64,000 nucleotides of DNA, taken from positions 6,335,001 through 6,399,000 of the forward strand of contig NZ_CP150917.1 in assembly GCF_039908645.1 (NCBI RefSeq). The letters run 5' to 3'. The first letter of the stretch is position 1. Each line of letters starts with the position of its first letter. The translations under genes were made by a program, and so were the position numbers. This document shows, one piece after another, positions 44,418 through 54,181 of the stretch. The notes under the pieces were generated by a model. It saw nothing but the letters and a program-made list of their open reading frames with translations, was not told the DNA's origin and did not search any database. The stretch is from Pseudomonas helvetica. Its GTDB lineage: Bacteria; Pseudomonadota; Gammaproteobacteria; Pseudomonadales; Pseudomonadaceae.

Positions 44418-46561
44418 CGATGGGCCTTGCGCTTGTGGCGATTGATCAGCAACAGGGCCAATGCCGTGAACATCACCACAGACCCCATTTGCAGCCACTT
44501 TTTATAGGGCCGCAAGGTTGAACGCACGGGCTCCAGGACTTGAGTCACGTAACGTTTATCGGCGTTCTGAAAGTCGGGATAAGGGCATTGATGCCCGAAG
44601 TTCACCGCCCAATCCACATAAGGTCCTTCTTTGACGTAACGTTGGTAGAAGGCCTTTTCCTCCTCAACGCTGGTACCAAAACCCGCCGCTGCACACAGAA
44701 CCGCCGCGAACGCCCCGCTGCTGTGGGGCAACAGGTCCGCCGCCTTGCTAGCCAGGCCTGTAGCAATGTAACGGTAGTGGAAACGTTCGTCCGGTTTGGC
44801 TGCGCTGGCCTGCTGGCGTTGCACCTCCCCTTCTGAAATCAGCGGACCGACTTTTAACTCAGTTGTCTCAAGGCTGTAGTTGCCATCGAATGTCGCGTAA
44901 TCCGGGGCCATTTCGTAACCGAGAAGCTCCATTCCCCAATGACGAGCAGCCATGCCTGCATTGAAATAAGCCGCTGCACGACGAGTGGGCCACCACGCTG
45001 ATTCAGCCTCCTGGCGCAGCTCGGCGTAATGTTTGGCCTTGGTTTGCAACTCAGGATTATCAAAGTACCCCGGCGCTTCGTCGTAGCGCTCTTCACGCAG
45101 CAACCGACGCCCGAGCAAGTTCCGCAGACGTGCCGCGATCGGTACCGGCACATAACGCTCGCGCTCCTGCTGGGTCAACGGCGTTGGCGCTGGCACCTGA
45201 CGATCGACAAACTGCTTCAATTCATCGACGGTAAGCACCCGTTCCGCGACAACAGCCGCGTCTTCCCAGTAGAGATCCTGGCTGCGATACAGCTGCTCAA
45301 AGGCTTGCAGGTAATCACCACGCTCCAGCGCCAGCAACGCACTTTCTCCGTCGACCCGGCAGCCGGGTTTGAGCGTTTCGTAGTCGCCACTGGACGCTCT
45401 TCGATCGCCCCAGTTTTCATCCTGCGGGAAGGCTTTGGCTGCCTTGGCATAGGCGCCGGCAGCCGCCGCTTTGTCACCCTCACGCAACGCCATTTTGGCT
45501 CGCAACCACCAGGCCAGGCCGCCGTCACCGGCATGTTCGAGCAAGGCTTTGGCGGTGGCGTAATCACCGATCTGATAATTCAGCGCCGCCAGACGGTCGG
45601 CGTTATCCAGACTGCCAACGGTGCTCTGGACCAGCGACTTGATCATTTTTTGTTCAGCTGGCGGTTGTTCACCATACGACCAGCCGACATGGCTGATCAA
45701 CGCCGCCGTGACCAATTGCTGCACCGCTTTGCCTTTGAGCACCTCGTTGAGCTGCGCCTCCGGCATCTCGCCCAGTTCATTCATCAACTGCTTGAGCGAG
45801 CTGTAACCGACTTGCGAGCCTTGCAGGCTTTGGGTCGCGTAAAGCTCGACGGCAGTGTTCCAGTCACCCGCCAGACGTACCAGCCGCGCTTCTTCACCAA
45901 GGCTGGCGACGCCCAATTCCTGAGGGTCGCTGAAGCCTTCGATACTCAACTGGCGAGCCTGCACAAAGGCCTGACGGGCCTGTTGCAGACTCTCGCGGCG
46001 CCCAACTTCGTCGAGATCATTGGCCTCCTGGCTGATGGCGAACAAGGCCCGTCCCAGCGAGTAAGCCGCCCAGGTGCTGCGCAACGCCCGCTGATCGGCC
46101 GGCAGCGCCAGCACTTTGCGGAAATACTCTGCCGCCACGGCATGTTCGCCCGCGTTGAAGGCTACCGCTCCGGCGGTGTACAGGCTGAGTTCAGGCGGCA
46201 GGCTGGCGCCCTCGGCTTGCACTTGTTGCGCGTCCGGAAGTGTTCGCAACTGCGCTACCTGCGCGCGCTGAGCGTCGCTCAAACCCGTCTGTTCAGCGGT
46301 TTTTCGCGCCTGCACATAAAGATCATTCTCTGCGCCGTAAACAAAGTCGCCCGTCATGACCTGTGCAGGCTTCAAACCGGCGATGGATTTGCCCAGGCGA
46401 TTCACTTCGAACCGGAAGCTGCCCTCCGGCAATTCACCCAGGGTCTGTGCCCGGTCACCGAGCAAGCGCAGCGGAAAATCAGGCCCACAAGCCATCGCGC
46501 AGCCCAGCGGCAGACAGAGACCTAAAGCGAGCAATTGACGCGGCCAGTTAGGGATAGACAT
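44414..46561 (-). CDS. large periplasmic TPR-like protein with C-terminal membrane anchor
   Basis: 715 residues from ATG 46561 (AAGGAAG 8 bases before). A signal peptide (about 1-25, LLALGLCLPLGCAMA) is followed by ACGPDFPLRLLGDR, helical repeats with TPR-like periodicity (AAEYFRKVLALPADQRALRS, AKALLEHAGDGGLAWWLRAK) and a final membrane segment with a basic tail (VVMFTALALLLINRHKRKAHR). I do not know its function; similar proteins occur in Pseudomonas next to DUF3142 lipoproteins. The start lies inside the preceding gene, so the pair is translationally coupled. Confidence 0.85.
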   Translation of the reverse strand: MSIPNWPRQLLALGLCLPLGCAMACGPDFPLRLLGDRAQTLGELPEGSFRFEVNRLGKSIAGLKPAQVMTGDFVYGAENDLYVQARKTAEQTGLSDAQRAQVAQLRTLPDAQQVQAEGASLPPELSLYTAGAVAFNAGEHAVAAEYFRKVLALPADQRALRSTWAAYSLGRALFAISQEANDLDEVGRRESLQQARQAFVQARQLSIEGFSDPQELGVASLGEEARLVRLAGDWNTAVELYATQSLQGSQVGYSSLKQLMNELGEMPEAQLNEVLKGKAVQQLVTAALISHVGWSYGEQPPAEQKMIKSLVQSTVGSLDNADRLAALNYQIGDYATAKALLEHAGDGGLAWWLRAKMALREGDKAAAAGAYAKAAKAFPQDENWGDRRASSGDYETLKPGCRVDGESALLALERGDYLQAFEQLYRSQDLYWEDAAVVAERVLTVDELKQFVDRQVPAPTPLTQQERERYVPVPIAARLRNLLGRRLLREERYDEAPGYFDNPELQTKAKHYAELRQEAESAWWPTRRAAAYFNAGMAARHWGMELLGYEMAPDYATFDGNYSLETTELKVGPLISEGEVQRQQASAAKPDERFHYRYIATGLASKAADLLPHSSGAFAAVLCAAAGFGTSVEEEKAFYQRYVKEGPYVDWAVNFGHQCPYPDFQNADKRYVTQVLEPVRSTLRPYKKWLQMGSVVMFTALALLLINRHKRKAHR

Positions 46562-47747
46562 GAGAACTTCCTTGATCAATTTTTGTGCAGCGCGCCCAAC
46601 CAAGGGTGCGTTCGGCCTCTGCCGGTAATCGGCCGTCTTTGAGGCGGGTAAAGCTGAGTTGTCCGGGTGTCTGCTGCACGGCATAGCCGTTGAGCGCATC
46701 CACCGCATCGCATTCAGTGACCGCCAGCGTCACGCGCTCGGGCAGACCTCCGTCGAGGTTGCCGCGATTGCTCACCGCAATGTCGTACAGACCGTCATGG
46801 CTGGAAAGGTTCAGCTCGAGCTGACTGGCCAACCGATCCCCCCGCGCCACCGCGCGTAACGTTGCCAAGCTCCACGCGCGTCGGTCGCCCTTGAGCGGCA
46901 GACGAAACCAGATCAACCCGGCCAGATGGGGCGGTGGCTCGGCGCGCAATTGACTGGCGAGTGTCGATAACTGGTGCGGATCAGCCAGCAACTCACGGCG
47001 CTGGCCAACGCGTTCTAACGGCACTTCGCTTTCGACTATCGGCGCCCCGCCGTCCCCCGGCAGCAATGCGATACCGTAGGCCGGCAACGCCAGGTAGAAA
47101 GGTTTCGCAGTGATCCGACTCCAGCGCCCGGTCCATTGTTTCGCCTGGGCCGGATCAAACAACCCGTGTTCGGGACTGCTCACCGCGTGCACCTGCAACA
47201 CGCTGCTGTCGACCACCGCCAGCAACCCCGGCAGTTCGGGACTGTCGAGCCAGGCCGGCAGTGCGGTGATGCTCAGTTTCAACGTAGTCGGCAACACGTT
47301 GCGCAATCCAACGAGAAACTCACGGTAGGCCGGCAGGCGCGCCGTGCCAGCATCGTGGTCAATCTCGACGCCGGCCAGCGTCAGGCCCTGAGCCTGCCAC
47401 TCGGCTACTACGCTCTGGATCTGCGCCGAGGCTTCGGTTTGATCCAGGCTCTTGAGCTGGCCATCGAGTCGAATCACTGTAATCAGCGGGCGACCATCAT
47501 TCTTCAACAGCGCCGGGTTGATTCGCGCACGACGCCAACCAGCCTGTGGATAAGTCTGCAAGGCCAACACCCGCAACGTCGAAAAGTCCCCGCGCGATTG
47601 AGCCAGAGCATCCTCATGGGCATCGGTCCATTGCCGCTGCCAGACGTAAAGCTGTTGATCGAGCGGCGGCGCGTCCTGCTGCTGGCACGCGCTGAGCAGC
47701 AAAGCGGCTAGTACCAGCGTGCAACGGACAAAGAATATCGCAGACAT
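46548..47747 (-). CDS. DUF3142 lipoprotein
   Basis: 399 residues. The lipobox LLSAC at about residue 21 marks an N-terminal lipoprotein. The DUF3142 domain is suggested by LYVWQRQWTDAHEDAL, LAGVEIDHDAGTARLPAYRE and LPAYGIALLPGDGG, a barrel resembling glycoside hydrolase-like folds. Function is unknown; a cell-envelope sugar role is possible. The ribosome site before ATG 47747 is weak, so the start is uncertain, but the lipobox position fits. Its end overlaps the TPR-protein start by 14 bases. Confidence 0.85.
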   Translation of the reverse strand: MSAIFFVRCTLVLAALLLSACQQQDAPPLDQQLYVWQRQWTDAHEDALAQSRGDFSTLRVLALQTYPQAGWRRARINPALLKNDGRPLITVIRLDGQLKSLDQTEASAQIQSVVAEWQAQGLTLAGVEIDHDAGTARLPAYREFLVGLRNVLPTTLKLSITALPAWLDSPELPGLLAVVDSSVLQVHAVSSPEHGLFDPAQAKQWTGRWSRITAKPFYLALPAYGIALLPGDGGAPIVESEVPLERVGQRRELLADPHQLSTLASQLRAEPPPHLAGLIWFRLPLKGDRRAWSLATLRAVARGDRLASQLELNLSSHDGLYDIAVSNRGNLDGGLPERVTLAVTECDAVDALNGYAVQQTPGQLSFTRLKDGRLPAEAERTLGWARCTKIDQGSSHVYP

Positions 47748-47863
47748 TAAGGCATGGAACCTTTGGAGACGGCCGTGCGCCGACCCCACATGGATTGCGC
47801 TTAACTGACTGACACTAGCCACTCAGAATCACTTTTTCGCTACAAGCTGATGTCGAGCCTGCC

Positions 47864-49072
47864 TCACTCTTTCACCGCGCCGGGGAGAATGTCAGGCGTT
47901 GACGGGCGAGGCGGTTGGGGGGCTGACTCAGTTTCCAGGTGTGCCAGTTTGCGCCGGGCGATTTCCGCACCCCGGCGGCGCAAGGGTGTTTCGATGAAGC
48001 GGTAGTTCAGCTCAGCGCATACCAGCATGATTGCCACCGCTGTCAGTAGCAGTTCGGTGGTGAAACCCTGAGCAAGTGTAAGTCCTTGTTCCGTGGCAAC
48101 CCGCGACCATATTTCAGTGCTCAGGTGATAGGCAAACACATGAATCACATACAGTGCGTACGAGCGCGAGCCTAGCCATTCCAGTACAAGAGACAGTGGC
48201 GAAGGGCTGAACACATAGCCTTTCTGGTAGCTGGCCAGCCAAACGAGAATGACCGACACGATCGCGACCAGGCCGTAGGCAATCGGTGTCGAACTCAATT
48301 GCGCACCCGCGGCACCGAGCATGTAAAGCAAGAACAGAGTCACACCCAGACGTTTGAGCAGGCTACTGCGCAGGACTATCGGTTCCATCTGTTTGTAGAG
48401 GTCGGTGCGGGTGAACATGCACAGTAAAATGCCCCACATCATGGCATCCAGACGGAATGAAAACAGCATGGCCGCCGGGGCAGGAGCGAACATGTTGCGA
48501 TCAAGACCGAACTGCGCAGCAATCAGCAGCAGCAACACGATGACTCGCCAGCGCTGCGAGGTAACCAACAATAGGAACAGGGGGAAAATGAAATAAAACT
48601 GCTCTTCCAGTGCCAGACTCCAGTAAACGGAATTGGGACCCAGCAACATTCCATATTGATTCGCGAGGTTACCGCTGAAGGTGGCAACTGCTGTGAAACT
48701 GCGAACGTTGTTGAACCAGGAATCAAATGCATTGGATTGGTTATAGAAAATCGAAAAGAACAGCGGAATCAGTACCCAGAGCCAAGCTGTAGGCAGCAGT
48801 CGGTACGCACGCCGCAGCCAGAAGGTAAAGGTCGCAAGACCGTAGCTACCCTGTTGCCGGTGTTTGTCGAAGTAGTCCAGATAACTTTTGCTTACAACGT
48901 AGCCTGAGATGCAGAAAAATAAATCCACCCCTGACCCCATGGCATACAGATTGAACACACGGGAAAAAAAGTCTTTGTAGAACGGCAGCAGCATCGACAG
49001 ATGCGCGAAGAGGGTCAGGCCAATCGCCATGCCGCGCAGGTATTCGATTTCCAGGTTTTTCTTATTACTCAT
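47864..49072 (-). CDS. OafA-type O-acyltransferase
   Basis: 402 residues with about ten hydrophobic segments, of the acyltransferase 3 family. The N-terminal signature EIEYLRGMAIGLTLFAHLSM includes the conserved Arg and His, and SVYWSLALEEQFYFIFPLFL is typical. It probably adds acetyl groups to a surface sugar, which suits the neighbouring polysaccharide genes. ATG 49072 has GAG 7 bases upstream; ATG 49090 has no site. It lies downstream of the methyltransferase pair on the same strand. Confidence 0.87.
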   Translation of the reverse strand: MSNKKNLEIEYLRGMAIGLTLFAHLSMLLPFYKDFFSRVFNLYAMGSGVDLFFCISGYVVSKSYLDYFDKHRQQGSYGLATFTFWLRRAYRLLPTAWLWVLIPLFFSIFYNQSNAFDSWFNNVRSFTAVATFSGNLANQYGMLLGPNSVYWSLALEEQFYFIFPLFLLLVTSQRWRVIVLLLLIAAQFGLDRNMFAPAPAAMLFSFRLDAMMWGILLCMFTRTDLYKQMEPIVLRSSLLKRLGVTLFLLYMLGAAGAQLSSTPIAYGLVAIVSVILVWLASYQKGYVFSPSPLSLVLEWLGSRSYALYVIHVFAYHLSTEIWSRVATEQGLTLAQGFTTELLLTAVAIMLVCAELNYRFIETPLRRRGAEIARRKLAHLETESAPQPPRPSTPDILPGAVKE

Positions 49073-49165
49073 CGAACGCTCTACATTCATTATTGGTTTT
49101 CATCTGCGGCCGCCAGTCAGCTTGATTGACTGGCATTTGTCATTCGGGCGCCTGGCTGCTCAGCG

Positions 49166-50005
49166 CTAGGCAGACAGCGGCTTGCGGGCAATGATCACCT
49201 GACTTTTTGCCACGGCCGCATCCAGCGCCTGCTTGAGCTGCGGACCGCGTGGGGAGTCCAGAATCAGCCGCCACATTTCAGCCCAGTGATTGAGCAGCGG
49301 ATGATCGGCATTGTAGAGATCGACCTTAGTTTCCCAGAACAGCAACATCCACATCGACCAGTAGAAGCCGAACTGGCTGTGACTGATCACTTCCAGGCCG
49401 GCATCACCAACCATCTGCTTGAACTGCTCTTCGCCGATGATCCTAATGTGATTGGGCTTCTGGAAATATTGCTCGGTGGCAATGCCCTTTTGCAGGTGTT
49501 CGGAGCTGGGGTGGGGAACACTGAGCAAGTACAAGGCGCCTGGCTTGCCAACCCGCACCAGTTCTGCGAGAAACTGCGCCGGATCGTCCACGTGTTCGAT
49601 CACTTCGGTGGACACAATGCGCGTGGCAATGGCGTCAGGCAATGGCAGCGGGTTGCAGTCCGTGACATAGCATTCGACATCACGCGCCGGGGTGTCCTTG
49701 AGGCGCTCGCCGGTGGCGGCAATCTTCGCCGCGTCGATGTCAGCGACAATGATTTTCGCGCCGCTCATCGCACAATAATGCACATTGCCGCCGTCCCCAC
49801 AACCGACGTCCAACACCGTATCCTCAGGGGAAATATCGAACCCGGTAAACAGCTCGCGGGTTTGCTGATTGAACCAGCCACTGAGCATTGCATCTTCCAG
49901 GCCCAGCTGGTAGGAGTTGACCTTAGGCGGGGTGGGTGCCGCAACCTCTGCCTGCATCGGAGCGGTTTTTTTGCCCGCCGTAAGTTTTTTCAGAAGGCTC
50001 AGCAT
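49166..50005 (-). CDS. SAM-dependent methyltransferase (paralogue 1)
   Basis: 279 residues. The class I SAM motif TVLDVGCGDGGNVHYCA is at about 66, followed by STEVIEHVDDPAQFLAELVR. It is clearly related to the next protein upstream (GALYLLSVP..., EHLQKGIA..YFQ.PNH shared). It may methylate the terminal sugar of an LPS chain and so set chain length, as in other ABC-exported O-antigens; that is inference from context. It overlaps the upstream gene by 7 bases. Confidence 0.85.
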   Translation of the reverse strand: MLSLLKKLTAGKKTAPMQAEVAAPTPPKVNSYQLGLEDAMLSGWFNQQTRELFTGFDISPEDTVLDVGCGDGGNVHYCAMSGAKIIVADIDAAKIAATGERLKDTPARDVECYVTDCNPLPLPDAIATRIVSTEVIEHVDDPAQFLAELVRVGKPGALYLLSVPHPSSEHLQKGIATEQYFQKPNHIRIIGEEQFKQMVGDAGLEVISHSQFGFYWSMWMLLFWETKVDLYNADHPLLNHWAEMWRLILDSPRGPQLKQALDAAVAKSQVIIARKPLSA

Positions 50006-50892
50006 AAGGTGGCTCCAGTGTGGGGGTCGCTGCTTGCGTAGGGTTTACGGGCAATAATCACTTGGCTTTTGGGCATGAATCCGTCCAGCATCTGTTTGAT
50101 CGCCAGCCCGTCGGGTTGCGCCAGCAAGTCCAGCCAGGTACGCGCCCAACTCTCCATCAACGGTGAGAACGGTGGCGTGATCCGGTCACGCACCGCCCCG
50201 CCCAGGTCACGCCCGGCCGCACGCTCGCCGGCCCAGAAAAAGATCATGCCCATGACCCAGAAAAAGCCTGTGGCCTGACGATGCTCGATCACCAGCCCAG
50301 CGTCTTCAACCAACGCGGCAAAGCGCTCCGGGGTAAAGATCTGTACATGGTTGGGCGATTGAAAATAGCCAGCGGGCGCGATGCCCTTTTGCAGGTGTTC
50401 ACCTACCGGCGCCGGCACACTCAGCAGGTACAACGCGCCGGGGCGTCCCATGCGCACCAGTTCGGCCATGAACGGCTCGGGCTGATCGATGTGCTCAAGC
50501 ACTTCCATGCACACGACCTTGCTTGCACAGCCATCGGCCAAGGGCAGCGGCAGGCTGTTGCTCACCAGCCCCAGGCTCGGCTTGTCTGACTGGGCTTCCA
50601 CTTGCCGGGCGAGGTCGCGGACCTTGTCGTGCTCGCTGTCGGTGAAGATCACCGACGCACCCTGGCGCACCGCAAACAACGTCGCCACACCTTCACCGCA
50701 ACCGACGTCCAGCAAGGTGTCGTCCGCCGTGATGGCGAAGCCCTTGAGCAACTCACCACTGTCACCCAGAAACCAGCCGTCGAGTATGGCGTCGTGCAGA
50801 CCCACATCCCTGGGCGAAACCGGGTTCGGCACAATCGGTAACGGTTCGGATTTCACCGCAGGAAACAGGCGTTTCATCAGTGCGCGGATCAT
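49999..50892 (-). CDS. SAM-dependent methyltransferase (paralogue 2)
   Basis: 297 residues. SAM motif TLLDVGCGEGVATLFAV is at about 59 and CMEVLEHIDQPEPFMAELVR follows. Same architecture as the protein encoded next (GDSGELLKGFAI against TRELFTGFDI), so the two arose by tandem duplication and then diverged. A role in O-antigen methylation is inferred from the setting. It overlaps the glycosyltransferase gene upstream by 4 bases. Confidence 0.85.
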   Translation of the reverse strand: MIRALMKRLFPAVKSEPLPIVPNPVSPRDVGLHDAILDGWFLGDSGELLKGFAITADDTLLDVGCGEGVATLFAVRQGASVIFTDSEHDKVRDLARQVEAQSDKPSLGLVSNSLPLPLADGCASKVVCMEVLEHIDQPEPFMAELVRMGRPGALYLLSVPAPVGEHLQKGIAPAGYFQSPNHVQIFTPERFAALVEDAGLVIEHRQATGFFWVMGMIFFWAGERAAGRDLGGAVRDRITPPFSPLMESWARTWLDLLAQPDGLAIKQMLDGFMPKSQVIIARKPYASSDPHTGATLC

Positions 50893-52193
50893 GCCTTGGG
50901 GGTTTCCACGGCAGACACCGCACGGGCCTTGAACAGCCGAGCAAAAAATCCTTCAAGGCGTTGTTCAGCGGTTGCCTGGCTGCAGAAGGTTTCGAGACTG
51001 GCCACCGCATGGGTGGACATCTGTGCGTAACGCCCGGGATCGTCTTTGGCAACCTCGTAGCTAGCCCGATAAGCCCTGCACAACGACGCCCAATTGGTGA
51101 CGTATCGCAGGGTGCGGAATGCCCTTCGCGGGTCGTGAGGCCAGGCGGTCAGTTCGTCAGTGGTATCGATCAGGAAAGCGTTGTCGACATCCAGGTAATC
51201 GATCATCGCCGTGGTGCGTGGCGCCACCGCCGGCTTGCCGCAGGACATGAACTCCATCAACGGCAGACACTGGCCTTCACCGTAGGATGTGTTCACCACA
51301 TAACTGGTAGCCTGAACCAGACGCTCGTAGTCCGCATCCGCGAGGTAGCCGTAAATCAGTACGATACGGCAGCGATAAGACTGGTTTTTGTACAAATGGT
51401 GAAGAACGTCGGTCAGCGCTTCTTCGGCATCGTGGTGGGTCAGTTTGAGCACCAGCGTCGCGTCTTCCACCTCGCGGAAGGTCACGCAGAAGGCACTGAG
51501 CATGTCTTCCCAGTTCTTGCGCCCGTCACTTGGGTTGAATACCGAGGTGTAGATCACTCCGTCGAGGACTAAATCATGCTCGCGAGCCGGCGCCTGGAAA
51601 TCGATACCTTTGCCGGCGCGCAAATGCGCAGGACCAAAGGCACGCAGGTCGAGCTGGCGACTGTCTGCCAACAATCCCCTGATCTTCAATCGCACCTGAC
51701 GGGCCAGCGGCTGGCGCTGTAACTGTGCACCCCGCGAGGCAAAACGGTCCCACACCGGCGCGGGTACTGCCACGATCGGATAATCGGCACCCATTGCCTC
51801 GCGCACTGCATTGACGGTGTAGCTGGAATGGGTGATCGCCGCGCCTGACGCCCGCAATACGGTACGCCAGTCATTGTGCGGTTCACCGGCAAATGGCTCG
51901 TTGGGAATGGTACTGAACTCCCATGCGAACACCGCCAGGGTCGGACAGGCAAAATGTACCGGTGTGCGATGAGGCGGCGAGAACGACAGGAACACACAGT
52001 CTTCCCCACGGGACAGGCAGTCGAGGTACAGGGCATCGACTTCGGTCTGCGGGTCGCTGACTTCCACCACCGTCCCCAATCGCTCCAGCACCGGCCGGTA
52101 TTCCTTGAGCACGAAGTAATAGCTGTACTCCGAGCGCCCAAGGTTCTGGGCGATGGTGTGCTGGTTGGTTTCCGAATGAATGATGATCAGCAT
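50889..52193 (-). CDS. glycosyltransferase, GT4-like (paralogue 1)
   Basis: 434 residues. The C-terminal GT-B domain shows GVIYTSVFNPSDGRKNWEDM, YVVNTSYGEGQCLPLMEFMS with the nucleotide-sugar-binding E-x7-E type pattern, and GKPAVAPRTTAMIDYLD. The N-terminus (QNLGRSEYSYYFVLKEYRPV) is nearly the same as in the upstream gene. It likely transfers a sugar during LPS or other surface glycan assembly. Start overlaps the neighbour by 7 bases. Confidence 0.85.
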   Translation of the reverse strand: MLIIIHSETNQHTIAQNLGRSEYSYYFVLKEYRPVLERLGTVVEVSDPQTEVDALYLDCLSRGEDCVFLSFSPPHRTPVHFACPTLAVFAWEFSTIPNEPFAGEPHNDWRTVLRASGAAITHSSYTVNAVREAMGADYPIVAVPAPVWDRFASRGAQLQRQPLARQVRLKIRGLLADSRQLDLRAFGPAHLRAGKGIDFQAPAREHDLVLDGVIYTSVFNPSDGRKNWEDMLSAFCVTFREVEDATLVLKLTHHDAEEALTDVLHHLYKNQSYRCRIVLIYGYLADADYERLVQATSYVVNTSYGEGQCLPLMEFMSCGKPAVAPRTTAMIDYLDVDNAFLIDTTDELTAWPHDPRRAFRTLRYVTNWASLCRAYRASYEVAKDDPGRYAQMSTHAVASLETFCSQATAEQRLEGFFARLFKARAVSAVETPKA

Positions 52194-53752
52194 GAGGCGT
52201 TATCCGTCACAGCTGTTGCCTGCGAAGTCAGCGGTGCCAACCCGAAAAAATCCGACAGGCGCTGTTGCACCGGGGCGAAAGCGCAGTAGTCGTACATGCG
52301 TTCGATGGCGGCGCGAGACATACGCTGATAATCCTGCGGTTGCTCCTTGGCCATTCGATAGCTGTTTTCGTAAGCCGTTTTCAACGACCCCCAGTCCGGC
52401 CGATAGCGCAGGGTGCGGTAGATGATGCGACTGTCCTGAGGCCAGATGGTCAGCTCTTCGCTGGACTCGACCACAAATGCCACGCGCTCGTCGATGTAAT
52501 CCTCCATCGCCGTGTGGTCCGGGGCGATCACCGGTTTGCCACTGGCCATGAACTCCATCAGCGGCAGGCACAGTCCCTCGCAGCGTGAAGCGTTGACGTA
52601 GTAACTGGCGGCTTCGTAGAGCCGGGCGTATTGCGGATCGTCCAGATAACCGTGCATCACCACCACCCGACAGGCGAACGGCGACAGCTGCGCCAACAAG
52701 GTCATCAGTTCGGTGTAGTAGGACGACAGATCGTTGTGGGTAATCTTCAGCACCAGCGTGGCGTCCTCGGTTTCCCGGAAGGCCCAGCAGAACGCCGAAA
52801 TCAGTCGATGCCAGTTCTTGCGGCCGTCTTGAGGGTTGAACACGCTGACGTAGATCACGCCGTCCACCTCGGTTTCGACCTGGGCGGTGGTGTCGGGAAA
52901 ATCCATCGGGGCAGGCTCAGGCGCCACAACCAACTGCGGGCCGGCGATGGCCGGCAGGACCCTCGCCAGCCGGTAATGGGCAGAGTCCGATAAAAGATCG
53001 CGAATCCCCTCCCAATACCACTGGCTCAGGAAATGCGTGCGATGGACCGGCACCGGTTGCGCCTTGCCCAAATCCAGCGCCCACAGGCGCAGGTAATGGC
53101 GAGCAATGATCAAGCGACGCTTTAGCGTCAACGGTGGCGGCCGTAAGGCTTCCAGTTCCGCCAGTTGCTCGGCGGTCAGCGGCACGGGAATCAGCGCATC
53201 GGCAGACAGCCCGAGCGTGCGGCTATCGAAGATGCAGCCCTTGATGTCGAGGGTCGATCCCGAGTTGACCGGCCTGCTGGTGTGGCAGCTACGAATGGCC
53301 GAGAAGTTTTCCCATATTGGTGTCGGCAAGACCAACACCGGGAAGTCTTCGCCCATGGCCCGACGAATCGCCCGGGCGGTGTGACTGGAGAGCGTGATCA
53401 CCCGCCCCTGGCGCGCGAACATTTGCGTCCAGTCCTGTCGCGGATCGTTGTCCCACTGCTCATCGGGAATCGAGTCGAACTCCCAGGCGACTACACAGAT
53501 CGTCGGGCACTCAAGGTCGTTCGGGGTTTTCTGCGGCGGAGTGAAGGACAGGAACAGGCTGTCTTCGCCGACGGCAAGCAATTGTCGATAGAGGGGGTCG
53601 ACCTCGGCAGTGGAGGACACCACATGCACCCGCCCAAGGCTTTCGAGCACCGGGCGATAAGCCTTGAGCACGAAGTAATAACTGTATTCGGGACGACCGA
53701 GGCTCTGGCTGATGGAACTGTCGTTGACGTCCGAGTAAAGAATGAAATTCAT
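52187..53752 (-). CDS. glycosyltransferase, GT4-like (paralogue 2)
   Basis: 521 residues. It shares N-terminus (QSLGRPEYSYYFVLKAYRPV) and C-terminus (GVIYVSVFNPQDGRKNWHRL, YYVNASRCEGLCLPLMEFMA) with the next gene but has an insertion of about 70-80 residues in the middle (around 185-290). First gene of the minus-strand block that runs through both methyltransferases and probably the acyltransferase. Divergent from rmd over about 430 bases. Confidence 0.85.
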   Translation of the reverse strand: MNFILYSDVNDSSISQSLGRPEYSYYFVLKAYRPVLESLGRVHVVSSTAEVDPLYRQLLAVGEDSLFLSFTPPQKTPNDLECPTICVVAWEFDSIPDEQWDNDPRQDWTQMFARQGRVITLSSHTARAIRRAMGEDFPVLVLPTPIWENFSAIRSCHTSRPVNSGSTLDIKGCIFDSRTLGLSADALIPVPLTAEQLAELEALRPPPLTLKRRLIIARHYLRLWALDLGKAQPVPVHRTHFLSQWYWEGIRDLLSDSAHYRLARVLPAIAGPQLVVAPEPAPMDFPDTTAQVETEVDGVIYVSVFNPQDGRKNWHRLISAFCWAFRETEDATLVLKITHNDLSSYYTELMTLLAQLSPFACRVVVMHGYLDDPQYARLYEAASYYVNASRCEGLCLPLMEFMASGKPVIAPDHTAMEDYIDERVAFVVESSEELTIWPQDSRIIYRTLRYRPDWGSLKTAYENSYRMAKEQPQDYQRMSRAAIERMYDYCAFAPVQQRLSDFFGLAPLTSQATAVTDNASC

Positions 53753-54181
53753 GGCATCCCACGATGAAACTGCCGTCCCGGCAGCCTCACTCTATGACGG
53801 CAAAACCATGGATCGAGTCGGTATTTGCCGGCCCTCGTCCATCGTCTTCTTGCCCGTCTACGTTCTTGTTTTAGTGGTCAGTTTCGCGGAGTTTCAGAAC
53901 AACCCGCCGAACCCTGGACGATCATGACGAGGGGCATTCTAAACACATCCGCCGAGGGTTCGTGAACCGTCCGGCGAGAATAAATCAGGCTACGCTGACG
54001 AGAACTGACCGGTCACGGTGGGACTTATTGAAATTGCCGCGCAATTGGCACAGATTGGCTACCAAACAACTACAACAACGACTTCGCATACCAGACATTT
54101 CCGAGAAAGCAGCCTCTGCTTTCCGGTTTTACCTAGTAAAGACTGGGGTTGCCGAAGTTTGCTCATTGAGGGGGCTGCTGC
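53753..54181. other. divergent promoter region of the two polysaccharide operons
   Basis: About 430 bases between the glycosyltransferase block and rmd. A small hairpin CTGCCG/CGGCAG lies near 53770. A 98-codon frame at 53962-54258 overlaps the rmd start, has no ribosome site and looks accidental. No JUMPstart/ops element was found. Confidence 0.55.

Noticed and set aside
54045..54070. Sigma-54-like promoter TGGCAC-N-GGCT before rmd
   Set aside because: GG and GC are separated by 9 rather than 10 bases and the -12 part is poor.
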